From assembly GCA_037176845.1 (NCBI GenBank), contig JAYKXP010000016.1, positions 248,001 to 312,000 of the forward strand: DNA of 64,000 bases, read 5' to 3'. Below, one piece after another: positions 24,336 through 34,399 of the stretch. Origin of the DNA: Paramarasmius palmivorus. Its lineage: Eukaryota; Basidiomycota; Agaricomycetes; Agaricales; Marasmiaceae. Numbering within the stretch: position 1 is the first letter of the stretch; each line of letters starts with the position of its first letter. Under the pieces are notes generated by a model. It made no database searches, was not told the DNA's origin, and worked only from the letters and a program-made list of their open reading frames with translations. Both the position numbers and the translations under genes were made by a program.

Positions 24336-25182
24336 TCATGAATACATTGAAGAGTATTCGTTTCTACTATCATCGCTACGTGCTCTTCCCGGGCCCATTC
24401 CAAAGATGAATGAGAAGGGGTCTCTTTGGGAATGAGCGGTGTCAGAACCGTCTTCAGTAGACCTATCGGTCCTATTTGACAAGAGCTCAAGTATACTGGC
24501 AAAGTCCGCTGGAGTGTAAGCGTCTCCGGGATGCTCGTCGGGGCCTTCTGGTTCATTTCGCGATTCGACAAGACGCCGTCGACAGGTGGGACATGAATCG
24601 TGCTAGTGATCCTAGAATCAGACGCTCCATCTTGTACAATAAGATGGTGAACTCACTCCATCTAGAATCCATCTAGAGATGCTACAGATACCCAAATTAG
24701 CATCCCATTCAAAACGAGGTTGGCAGTTTGACCTACTCTTTCCTGCAAAAGATGTGACCGCATTGCCACGGCTGGGATAATCGAGTGACACCTAGTTCCT
24801 CAATGGGATGGGCTGGAGAGTCCATGGCTATAGCCATTTCTTCCTCTGCTATAATGGCAAGCAGGGATGTGAAACAGACTGGACAGACGGAATCTATACG
24901 CAGGAGTTGAGTACGTCGAGTCGTTCATTGATCGTATCTGTAAATAGCTGGTACCTTGGTGTCCGAGGTCATGAATCTGTTTCTCTTGAAGCCTCGGAAG
25001 ACCACTAATGATTTCGCGTTGCCGCCTGAAACAAAGTCAGGAAACCTCAATCAAATGAATCCAAAGGCATACTGGTAAGAAAGCGCGCCCGGTTGCTGGT
25101 TTGAAGCTAGAAATTCAGTAACCAGCTCTCGAATCTCATCAGGGTTAGTTGGAAAGTCTAGGATCGAGGGAAGACTAGTCAT
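24336..25182 (-). CDS. RING finger protein, putative E3 ubiquitin ligase (paralogue of the gene at 48.3-49.1 kb)
   Basis: ATG at 25182 begins MTSLPSILDFPTNPDEIREL. After two introns comes a RING domain: CPVC, a long insert (about 36 residues), CGHIFCRKD, then ISRWILDGHDSCPTCRRR. The position usually held by the sixth Cys ligand is Asp (RKD), so the zinc set would be C3HCD plus the last two Cys. The acidic, Ser-rich C-terminus reads DAYTPADFASILELLSN and SFIFGMGPGRARSDDS, ending NEYSSMYS (TGA at 24336-24338). The introns inside the RING split the Asp codon (GA|C) and fall between Gly and His of DGH. The RING2 gene at 48345-49139 has introns at exactly these two places. Ligase activity is inferred from the domain only. 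Confidence 0.75.
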
Positions 25183-25446
25183 GGTGAACGATGGGAAAGG
25201 GAAACTTTTGTGATGACGCGTCGCCAAATCATGTTCGCAGATACATAGCAGCCGTGGGAAAGTAGTACAGGTTGAACATCATATTGTCATAAAAATCGTG
25301 GACAGTGGGTACAGTTACAATCGAGAACGAGACTGGGAATATAAAGATCGACAGCTGAGGAGGGATAAACGAGGAGTGTCCGTATGTATATATCGGAGTG
25401 AGCGGTGCCTGCCTGCTCGGAGAATGTAGGTCGCAGGTGGCGAGGT

Positions 25447-25946
25447 CTAAAATGGGTTCTCGTCGTCATCCTGGAGTGTCGATTGTTCGTTCTTCTCCGA
25501 GGGGTTTGTGGATTCGGCTTCTTCTGTGTCGCTGCTGTTCGCTTCTTTCTGGGCAAAGAGTTGAACCGGCTTGCTACTTCTGCGAGCGAATGCTAAGTTG
25601 ATGATACTGGCTGCTTGTGACCGGATAACTCACTTTGTGAAGTGCTTCTTTTTGGCTGCAGATAACTTTTGTGTACAAGGAGTCATCATGTTGTCTGTCG
25701 GTGAAACATAGGCTGGGTTACTGGTGAGGAGAAATAATTAGTATCGACCAGACTGACATGGAAAACAACGCACTGAGATTTAGCCATCTTCTTCGCTAAT
25801 AGTGCCTTTGCACCCATTCCCGGAGCATTCACAACATTCCCTAGAGGTGCTTGGGGTACGACGACGTGAGCGGCGTTGGCTGGGTTGTGAAGGGGTTGGA
25901 TGGGGGTGGCATTGGGAGAGTCATTTGGAGTGGTTGTGTTCGACAT
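25447..25946 (-). CDS. Spo12-family protein (mitotic-exit regulator)
   Basis: Spo12/Bns1 proteins act in the FEAR branch of mitotic exit in yeast. ATG at 25946 begins MSNTTTPNDSPNATPIQPL and continues through NVVNAPGMGAKALLAKKMAK. Splicing to the second exon gives HNPAYVSPTDNMMTPCTQKL, and the third exon completes AAKKKHFTKSSKPVQLFAQK, which matches the short Spo12 core (TPxTxKL, then KKKHFxK, then KPxxLF). The tail is acidic: LQDDDENPF, TAG at 25447-25449. The product is about 120 residues, usual for the family. Naming rests on this one short motif. Confidence 0.62.
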
Positions 25947-26172
25947 TGTTACTGTAAAGCAGAGAGCAGATTCTTGGGCGAGTTTCAGAGAGAAAAGACT
26001 TTGAAAAGAACGATGATGAAGGTAAAGATGAGAGAGCAGAACGAAAAATGATCATGAGCTAAAGGCGTTTTCAACATCACGTGGGCGCTATGCCGGCGCT
26101 CGTTGCTAAGCACAATAGTGAACACTTTGCAAATTTATCAGAATCAGATCTTGTCCTCTCAGATCACTGATA

Positions 26173-26298
26173 ATGAGAAAGAAAAAATCCAAGTCATCGC
26201 GAGAGAAGGCTATGGACCGTTTCTCAACTCTCCCTACTGAAATCATCTGCCTCATTTTGGCGGACCTTGACACCGTGAGCGTCGCTCGTTGCGCCCAG
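26173..26298 (+). CDS. F-box protein gene, first exon, cut off from the rest by a mobile element
   Basis: ATG at 26173 reads MRKKKSKSSREKAMDRFSTL, then an F-box core PTEIICLILADLDTVSVARC and AQ at the exon end (26298). F-box proteins recruit substrates to SCF ubiquitin ligases through Skp1. The donor site GTAACG follows immediately at 26299, and the mobile element starts 10 nt later. The continuation (VCRRLESVAKTSRIY) begins at 37078. A second in-frame Met at 26212 (MDRFSTLPTE) is also a possible start. The F-box is complete in this exon apart from its last helix, VCRRLES, which lies in the next exon beyond the element. Confidence 0.72.
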
Positions 26299-26301
26299 GT
26301 A

Positions 26302-26308
26302 ACGTGTC
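26302..26308. repeat. Target-site duplication, left copy (ACGTGTC)
   Basis: The 7-mer ACGTGTC directly precedes the left terminal inverted repeat and recurs at 37028-37034 directly after the right one. The flanking bases differ (a before the left copy; t after the right copy), so seven is the full length seen here. Confidence 0.85.
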
Positions 26309-26680
26309 CACCTTTGGTTCCCAAGTAAGCCGTCATATTTGATGGGCCTACGGGGGTACACTGGCCCATCAAATCAGACTCAAAAACTTTTACGCACCTG
26401 CCCTTCTTTTCCACCCTCGGATATCTCAAATAATTTTCTTTAATTCTCACCTTTCGCAGCCAAAGTCGCGACTCAGCTTCAAGTCTCTGTTTGCTCAAAG
26501 TCGGCAACTCCCGTTCCGCGGTCTCGTTACCTCCTTCCTAAACCGTCTTGCCGTTGCACATGTGCAACGGCAGTTCTTTTCCTCTCGAGTCTTTTCATCA
26601 TCTTTCATCATTCCCTTCGCGCGCGACTTCCCGACAACCGTATCCCGCCCCCTTCCTTATCAAGAAATTTCGCCGACGTT
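26309..26680 (+). repeat. Left terminal inverted repeat of the KDZ element
   Basis: Base n in this repeat pairs with base 63336-n on the right. Mismatches are seen near 26415 and at 26667-26668 only. It contains two internal palindromic parts: an 11-nt stem (TTTGATGGGCC at 26338-26348 with its complement at 26363-26373) and a perfect 24-bp palindrome at 26549-26572 (GCCGTTGCACATGTGCAACGGC plus one base each side). The transposase ATG lies only 36 bp inside, so the repeat probably carries its promoter. Confidence 0.9.
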
Positions 26681-26715
26681 TCCTCAAGACCATCTATTTT
26701 CTGTTTCGTTTACAT

Positions 26716-29700
26716 ATGGGCCGCAACAAGAAACGATATGGCTCTTCAAGAAGTGTCTCTTTCATCTACGGAGACCCGGTGAAAAGGAATGGGAAGCCGG
26801 TCCTGCAGGAGCAGGTCCAATTAACGCAGAGAAAGGAAGCTTGGGAGGCAGATAGGGATAAGGCAGCGGCTCTGTTCAGTGGTACGTCGCCATGTTTTTG
26901 TCATCAATTCATTTTTTGAATCACGGAATCTCAGCAATGTCCTATCCTGCTCGTGATACTGTCGGCGATCCTGGACCAGCAGGGGACTATGACTCCGACA
27001 ATGACAGCCACAACATCACGGGCGATACCACCGATAGCCAAGCAATTGATATGAGCAATCTGCCACCTCCGCCTGGTCAAGAAGGCCTCATCAACAGTCA
27101 TGCTGGAGGGGAATATGATATGTACACGCTAACAAGCACATTGACTTCCAAAACTCGGTGAGTGTTCTCATTGTATCATTCAAGTCGGCTTCTTATTCAT
27201 TACCCACCCAGTCGTTCCGATGACAGAACTCGCGCCGATCGGATTCAAAAGCAAGTTGAATCGTGGGCATCACAGCTTCCCATGATCATCAAATCATACC
27301 TTGCCCACAAGGCAAGAGGTACTCCCACAAACGGTTCTATAGAGGAGACGTTCACAATGCCTGTCATTGACTTGAACGGTATGTCTTGTTATTCATTCAG
27401 CGGCCTGCCATTCATCGACACTAATAATTTGGTCTACAGAAAGTCGTACTCGGACCTTTTTCCATCCGGCCGGATCCTCGGGTGTGAATGACAGTCTTGC
27501 GCAGCATGGTTACCTTGGCGCGACGCCTGACAGACCTCAAATTGCTTTTCCGTTCCATATGTTTCATGTTTTTCGCCAAATTCGTCGTGTATGTCCAAAG
27601 TTCAATATAGATGCTCTTTCAAAGGCCCTTCAACATATACATGGTGTGAGTGACAAACATAGTACAGTAGAATCCGTTCATTTATTCTGGTCATCAGCTA
27701 CCTAGAGACGAACATCTAGAAAATCAATTACGCGGTGCCTACGACACTTATCTCGCTATTCAACGGCAACTCAAGACGCGAACGTTGCAATCACTAAGCC
27801 GTGATGACTTCAAGTCTTTCACGTCACACATATGTCCGCCGTGCACCTATGAACTTCAGGGTGAAGTTCCTTTGCAGCCGAGGATGCTAATATCCATAGA
27901 CGGCAATAATTCAGCGAAGCTTGTAGCTTCGGAGGTCCGCTCAGGTCAGGAGCGTATTGACACAAGACACCTCCCAAGTTTTCGGTGGCTGGAACCTGAG
28001 GAGGTTGATAGATTTGCTAATGAGGTAAAGGCAGGGCGAACCCATACCAGTGCCGTGAGTCATTGATTTGGCCGCCGACTCCTGTTAACGGCTAAAACAT
28101 CAATCAGACCGATGCGATGGATGTTGATCAAGGCGTCAATCGTCCTACCGACAACTCAGGCCCCGACAGTTCCGATGAAGTGGCATGGCTCAACAAGAAC
28201 GAGACAGAGGAACTAGCGTCCTGCGATGATACATGTGTTGAACGCTGGAAGGCTGCAGGTCCTGAGTCGCAGAAGAAAATGTTCTCACTCTTCGCGATCT
28301 CGGGTGTTTTCATAGCCGTTTGCCGACATGGACACATTCTTTCCTTATGTGACATGATACGGAGTGGTGAATTGTGCGTCATTGCTACTTTTGATCATTC
28401 CATGGAACTAACATAACGAGAATCAGAATGAAATACCCTCTTGCAACTGTTAACGCGCTCATCGACGGCTATGGTGACAATCTTGGAATTGGTTACGATA
28501 TCTGGTGTGCCTTTACCAAGACCATCAAACGAAGTCCCTTGTTAGGCAGAAAATTCATGGAGAGCAAGATGACAGGTGTGGTCCCAGCCTTCCATGGATA
28601 TGCGCACAACCGCCCATGTCAGACTGGGTATCATCCCAAGTACAGAGAGGGTGTCGGGATCGAAGACTTCGAAGGCTGTGAACGGATCAATTCTCTTTCC
28701 AACCAATATGCATCAACGACACGGCTCACAACCCGATTTCATCGGCGGCAGACTTACCAGGAGTTCATGGACTTCAATGACGAAGACAAGTTTGCATCAT
28801 CTGGTACGTGTTTCATGTGATGTTAATGCCTAATAGGTTAAACGTGTCTGCTAGCCGACTTCATCTACCAGAATTATCGTCAGGCAGTTGAGCATCTTGC
28901 ACGAAACCAACATGTTTTCGAAGAACTTTGTGAAACGCTCAAGATATCTCCAGCTGACTGCGAGAGTTTCTTGGAGATGGAGATTCAGTACTTCAAGACT
29001 CCATCAACTCTTTCCGAGGATCTGGACAAGGAAGAGGAATATGTCAACTTGCTCCGAAAGCTCTGGGCGGCCGAGTACGTATGATTTGTTCCTTATCAAC
29101 GTTGCTTCATTATGTCTTACAGGAAGGCATCTACCACCGCACATGCCGAATGGAAAAAGCTCGGCACATCTGCAGCGCGTGGTTGGACTGATAAGCAAAT
29201 TCGGAGGGTAAAGGCACGGAATACGTCAACATTCACCAATCTCGGGACACTTCAGGAGCAAGTTGCTTGTTTTGAGGACGACCATGGAATATATCCTCGA
29301 TGGAATCCATTCGATCCTGAATTCCTTACCGCTCAAGACAACATCCACGAGGCTGAATATCGTCGTGCCGTTGAGGAATTGCATCATTCTGTCGCGGCTC
29401 GGCTATTGGAAATGTCAAAACTTTCCGCAAGTGGACTTTGTGAGTTCCCTGTTACTGTTTTCAGTAGAAATTCTGATCGAATCTAGGTTATAAACAACGC
29501 GACAAGATCACCAATGCCCTCAAGGCGCGTGCTGGTGCTGTCCGCAGTGCGCTAGATCGCCATAATGCTGCTGCTGCAAAGATCCAAGGCCGTGAACCAA
29601 TCGTCTGGGACGATATCGTAAAAATGGTCTCTCTAGCTGACTTGGACTATCTGAAGGACACACGCCTTGACATCCGGACAGTTCCCTGGGCCAAGCCGGA

Positions 29701-30294
29701 GAACCGGAATGCAATGGAGCTCTACTTTGGTCTGGAACGTGCAAGGGAAGAAATCAATCGTCTGAATGTCGAGATTAAGCGGCTTATCACATTCATGATT
29801 GATGATGAAGCTGATTTCTGGCTCGCGATTGAAGAGATCGTTACCGGGGATACAGAGCCAACGCAGGAGCAATTGGATTTCAAGATGCACTTACAGCGGG
29901 AATATTGGAGGAGAAAGGCACTTCATTGGAGAATGGCAGAGCGTCTTCTGCTTATAAGCAGACTTCCAGGATTCAATGGTATGTTATGAACTTATTTTCT
30001 GAATCTATTTGTTGACTCTCAGCTGGATTTACAGGTGATTTGATACCCGGACATCGTGTAGACCGGGTGACGTTCAAAACGGCATTGGCACCGCTACCCC
30101 AATGGGCATCTCAAGTTCTTGGAATTTCGCGTGAGCCGTTGGCTTGGGAGAGTGACACTCCTCCCATGTATACACATTCGTCAACTGTGTCTGGCAGGGC
30201 GTCATTGGAAGGTGAGACTTTAGAGCTGTTTAATGAGCGAGGAATAGAGCCAGAACATCTAGTTACATTCATGGAAAAGGTCTCGCTAGAATAG
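26716..30294 (+). CDS. KDZ (Kyakuja-Dileera-Zisupton) family transposase
   Basis: This is presumed to cut and move the surrounding element; KDZ enzymes have an RNase H-like fold. ATG at 26716 begins MGRNKKRYGSSRSVSFIYGD. After an acidic N-region come MFHVFRQIRRVCPKFNID, HICPPCTYELQG, then RMLISIDGNNSAKLV with the first candidate catalytic Asp. The strongest family block follows: KYPLATVNALIDGYGDNLGI, YDIWCAF (second candidate Asp), VVPAFHGYAHNRPCQTGYHP and GIEDFEGCERINSLSN. A helical C-terminal region contains WDDIVKMVSLADLDYLKD and AREEINRLNVEIKRLI. The gene ends FMEKVSLE with TAG at 30292-30294. About nine introns are removed, and I find no stop or frameshift in the joined frame, so it may be functional. 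Its stop lies 6 bp from the stop of the next, opposite gene. Confidence 0.88.
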
Positions 30295-30299
30295 TCACG

Positions 30300-31212
30300 T
30301 CATGTAGTCAAAATTTGTCTGATATATTTACTCGTCCCTATCCCGCGTTGGTCTGTTTTCCTAAGATTTGAATCAGACGTTTGCAGTATTCCTTCAAGTT
30401 GGCAATCTTCACACTCACTGAGTCGTCGCATTCTTTCCTTCTCTGACAAAATTGAACGATGAGATGCACGATACTTGGCAGCAGCTTCATTTGCCTTTGC
30501 TCGTGAACGCTTCCTGGTCACTTGTATCAGCCTTTGAGGACAGAAAACAAGTATTGAACACGCGCCTATTAGTCGTCTTGGGTAACTCCATACTGTCATT
30601 GCCATTGGAAGTGCTCTCCTTATTGGGCCTGATTGATTAACAGTCGAATCAGAATCCTTGCACTCGCAGAAATTCGGTGACACGTACTCTAACCCCTGTT
30701 GAGTAGTCACAGAAATCTCCGAGTCCATCTTGTGTTGCTGAACCTTCTCCTTGAGCCGGTCAATGAGTTTCCTATTGCCTATGCTTCTGTCAGTAACAAA
30801 AGGACCCGAATAACATGCTGTACATACTCTCATTGGTTGCTTGTTCAACCTCAAGTTTGGTTTGTAGGGCATTGATAGACGACAGCAATTCATCTACGTC
30901 GCCACGCTCATCGCTAAGCGACTTCTCCAACTTCTTGATCATCCCGCGCTGCTCCTTGATGACTTCTTTCAAACGGATAGCCTTCTCCTGGTATGTTTCT
31001 GCCAGTCCTCGTGACTCTTCAACCTGATCTATCAGGGTGTCTTGATCTGATATATAGTGGAAGAGACGATTGTTCAATTCATACACCTTTTCCTTGAGTT
31101 CGTCATATGTGAGCTCAAGGTCATCAGGGAAATCATTGACAGGGCGGGATAGTGAGGGAGAGGGAGAGGGAGAAGGAGAGTAACCGGGTGAGGATGGTGG
31201 GTGTGGATCCAT
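30300..31212 (-). CDS. Coiled-coil protein carried by the KDZ element, function unknown
   Basis: ATG at 31212 starts MDPHPPSSPGYSPSPSPSPS, a Pro/Ser-rich head. A long coiled coil follows: LELTYDELKEKVYELNNRLF, YQEKAIRLKEVIKEQRGMIK and ALQTKLEVEQA. After one intron (donor near 30827) it continues IGNRKLIDRLKEKVQQHKM. A Cys-containing stretch (PNFCECKDSD) and a basic block (TRKRSRAKANEAAAKYR, then SECEDCQLEGIL) precede the stop at 30300-30302. The middle of the second exon may contain another intron; I could not settle it. I recognise no family. The location inside the element and the opposite strand to the transposase suggest an accessory protein, perhaps for dimerisation or DNA binding. Confidence 0.6.
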
Positions 31213-32190
31213 AACACGGTAGACGTTTAGAGACAAATGTCTATTTGAAATATTATGCACGCGGAGGAGGAAGTATAGCATGGGCGCTTACTGTGCGCTT
31301 ACTCACAGCGTTTGTACTTGAATTATCGTTCAGGCTTTGTATATGCAGATAGAGTGACAACCAAAGGCTATAGCATAAGAGAATACATATCAACTCAATA
31401 ATCACGCAGTCAATAGCAGCCTGAATCATGCTGGCAACACATTACAGTGAAATTATCACCACGGAATCACCACGGAATCACCACGGAATCACCACGGCAT
31501 CACCACAGAATCACCACGCTCGAATGTTTTGCTAGTCCGCTGTTATTTAATGCTCTGCTACCGACTAAATAGGTTTCTGTATCATTCATATTACCATTCA
31601 ATGCTTTTCCGCGTGTTTTCTTGCTACCCTCCAGACTGTACTCGATGATATATCTCAGTGAAGGTAAAGCGTTCACGCGGAAGTATAATCTTAACAATCA
31701 CAGTACGAACATGTCGAGTTGAACCTAGCTATAACTTGACTTACACAAGTCTAATGTAATGGTGAGTAGAGATTCCAATGCCAAACTACAATGAGTATTC
31801 TAACACTTATTCCCAGTTCATAAGATCATGAATGGATGTAACTGGCAATGCGAATGTTGCAGAAGAACTTTGACTAGTATAGCCGCATGACAAATTGTCA
31901 ACCTAATTTGACGAAATCTCGACTTGTCCAGCTATATTTCTATTTTCCTGGGATGTACTCAGGTTGGTGCACCTGCTTGGGGGGTCAACTTTGGTTCAAT
32001 AGTGGTTATGCAGAAAGCTGAGTCCGAGCATGTTGTGCAACCGTTGATTTAGGAGGTGTGAATCTTTAGCCAAATATATCACCGGCAAGCTCGGCTCGAT
32101 CATATCAGGCGCACTGATTGGGATGATAAAAGGAATCACCTTGCCTCTTTCTTCACGCCACTCGCCTTTGCGACCCACTACATTTCTGTC
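31213..32190. other. Internal spacer of the KDZ element between divergent genes
   Basis: This roughly 980-bp, A/T-rich stretch separates the coiled-coil gene (-) from the next gene (+). It holds the 11-bp tandem repeat at 31455-31520 and presumably both promoters. The short open frames here show no family signal. Confidence 0.5.
31455..31520. repeat. Tandem repeat, six copies of an 11-bp unit
   Basis: The unit ATCACCACGGA occurs six times head to tail, with changes only in copies 4-6 (ending GGC, AGA, GCT). It lies in the middle of the element's spacer, about 240 bp upstream of the coiled-coil gene's start codon. It could be a protein-binding array. Confidence 0.85.
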
Positions 32191-33487
32191 ATGTCCAAGC
32201 CAACCCCCAATTCCTCTGCAAAAGCCTTTGACGGTGATGATGACATTGTTGTCATCTTCGTCTATCCTCGGGACCGGGTCTACACAACCTCTTGGGGAGC
32301 CTCTCGATATGGTGTCTATAATATATCTGACTAGTGCGTCCCTGTTGACAAGATAAAGCCATAACCTCAGCTAATAGTTTTATAGCCCGTTCGTTCTCGG
32401 AGGCGCAAATCACCCGCCATTTCCCCTCAATATCGTTTGTCGCCGGTCTATCGCAAATCGGGTCTTTCCCTTGGTGATCAGCATGGTCGAAGAGATCTTC
32501 ACCGCCGGCATTCAGGACAGCGCCGACAATGTAATATCCTTCCTGCATACGTCCGACTCCTTTCTGGAAGTCTGCCGTATCATGGATGAGGAATCGGTTC
32601 TATTCTGGGCCATTATTCTGGGCAAGCGTGTGGGTGTCTATACTAACGAGTAAGTATCCGTCTTATCAACCTGGCACTTGCACTGAAAATAATATAGGCA
32701 TGCCGCTGAAACCTCTTGGGCCATGCGTTCAGGCCTATCCAACAAGACCATCCAGACCCACAGCTCATTTATGGGGGCTGTTTTTGCCATGATTAATCAT
32801 GGCCGGAGCCCTCGTTACGACTGGGTGTCATCTGTGTTGACCCCAGTATCGGCTGCCGGCAACGTACCACCATCCGAGGCAGCTTCACCATTGGGTCAAC
32901 AACCAGATGTGCCCCAGACTCCGAGTCGAAAGAAGGGCAAGGGCAAACGGTCTCCATCGCCGGATGAGTACGATAAGATTCTGGAAGCCGGTAAGTCAAC
33001 ACTATTATTTTTTTTGACAACTATTAACTCATTCTCAGAAGCTAAGGCTGAGCAAGCTGCTGCTGCAGCATCCTTACTTCGTCAGTCACCCGCTCGGACA
33101 AGGTTAGGATCACCGGCAACCCCTTCAAGACATGGTGCAGCCTCTACTTCTAGCAGCCGTCTTCCATCTACGCCCACCACTACGAGCAAAGCACCCTCTT
33201 CCACCATCAAATCCTCGCGCCAGCTAGAGGGATTTGATGGTGTACGTGCTGTTGATGGAGAAGGTATTCAGCCGCGCGACTTTACGGCTCGACTTGGTGA
33301 TGCGGGCTGGGCGTTTTTCAACTGCTTCCGCTTTTCCCGACGCGTGGTAGATCAGATAGGCGTCCTTTTTGCAACTTCGGATTCAATGGAGGACTTTATT
33401 GACACCATGGCCATTTGCTTTGTCGAGGATGATCTGCCTCGGGCTCAAGTTGAATACATCTATTTCTTGTTCCATTCCCGCCTGTAA
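32191..33487 (+). CDS. KDZ-element cargo protein with a candidate RNase H1-N/viroplasmin-like segment
   Basis: ATG at 32191 begins MSKPTPNSSAKAFDGDDDIV. Three introns are removed (donors near 32332, 32649 and 32990). Around residues 135-170 the sequence FWAIILGKRVGVYTNE, WAMRSGLSNKTIQTHSSF and MGAVFAMI follows the pattern of the RNase H1 N-terminal (hybrid-binding, viroplasmin-like) domain: aromatic, hydrophobic, GKxxGVY, then SGxSN, then a small-hydrophobic end. This resemblance is by eye only. A disordered Ser/Pro/Lys region (SRKKGKGKRSPSPDEYDK) and a C-terminal region (GWAFFNCFRFSRRVVDQIGV, MEDFIDTMAICFVEDDLP) follow; the gene ends YFLFHSRL at 33487. The C-terminal part I do not recognise. 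An RNA/DNA-hybrid-binding accessory role is only a hypothesis. Confidence 0.6.
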
Positions 33488-33730
33488 TGTATAACTAGCC
33501 ATCGACACTTGTATCAAGCCTAAGCCAATCTCTCTATCAATAACAATTTGACTATCTGTTGTCCGAGTTTATCGCATTCATATAGAGTCGCATGGATTGT
33601 GTCCAAAATAAGTTATACCGAAATTCTGATGGAATGTCCGTAGTCAGGAACACTCGTCAAATATATCTGTACATCAAATTTGTGTCATAGCTTGCTCTTA
33701 TTTTCAAGCCACATTCAGCCACTGCTAACA

Positions 33731-34298
33731 ATGCCAGTCGAACACATTGTACGAAACGGCAAGCGTCTGGTTAGGGTGAGTGTGTATGATACTCATTAAT
33801 GTTGAGATACTAACCATTGTCAGATTACTGAGCCTAAACCACCACTGCTGACTCCGGTCACTCCAGAATATCTTGAGGAGTGTCGGCGTCGCGACCAAGG
33901 TGAGATAAATCATTGTTAATGCTCCTGACCTTTGGCTAATCTAATACATAGAGGAAAAGCGAGAGCGTCGAAGGAAAGAGAGGAATGAGACTTATCTGGA
34001 ACGCATGCTGAGACAGCAAAGGAAGGCTGCTTGGGAGCTTCGCTATTATGGAGAAATTGCACGAGGTCAGCTTGAGCAAGGTGTCTCTCGCAATCGGTTG
34101 CCAAAACATCTTCTCCAAGGGTTGGAGCATCTGGAGATTGTTGAGGAGATGTCTGCTCGCACGGCAGAATATTCAAGCCGGTTTGAGAGCGTGCCGGAGG
34201 ATGGTTCTGGGGACGCAGAATCGGACCTTGAGATCTCTGACGGCGGGATTTCAAATGCGTCCCCGAATATCACACCTGGAAACGCAAATGTAGAGTAG
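33731..34298 (+). CDS. Small charged KDZ-element protein, function unknown
   Basis: ATG at 33731 gives MPVEHIVRNGKRLVR. Two short introns join it to ITEPKPPLLTPVTPEYLEEC and to a strongly charged helix (EEKRERRRKERNETYLERML). The rest contains LPKHLLQGLEHLEIVEEMSA and an acidic tail (GSGDAESDLEISDGG), ending ITPGNANVE with TAG at 34296-34298. It is about 150 residues. I recognise no domain. The basic helix with an acidic tail would suit a nucleic-acid or protein bridging role. It lies in the same direction as, and close to, the genes on both sides. Confidence 0.55.
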
Positions 34299-34399
34299 AT
34301 ACTTTGTAACAGTCGTACCTATCCCTGCTCTTGAGCCCAGAATTTGGTGTCTTTGGTGTTCCTTCGTCGTTTCACCATTTCGCATCTCCCATTTCCAAC

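Noticed and set aside
26106..26507. A minus-strand frame of 133 residues at the left element border.
   Set aside because: It runs across the transposon end into the F-box exon antisense; it exists because the inverted repeat lacks stops in this direction. Kept only as a minor finding.
31455..31520. CRISPR-like array.
   Set aside because: The 11-bp repeats have no spacers and the genome is eukaryotic; it is a simple tandem repeat.
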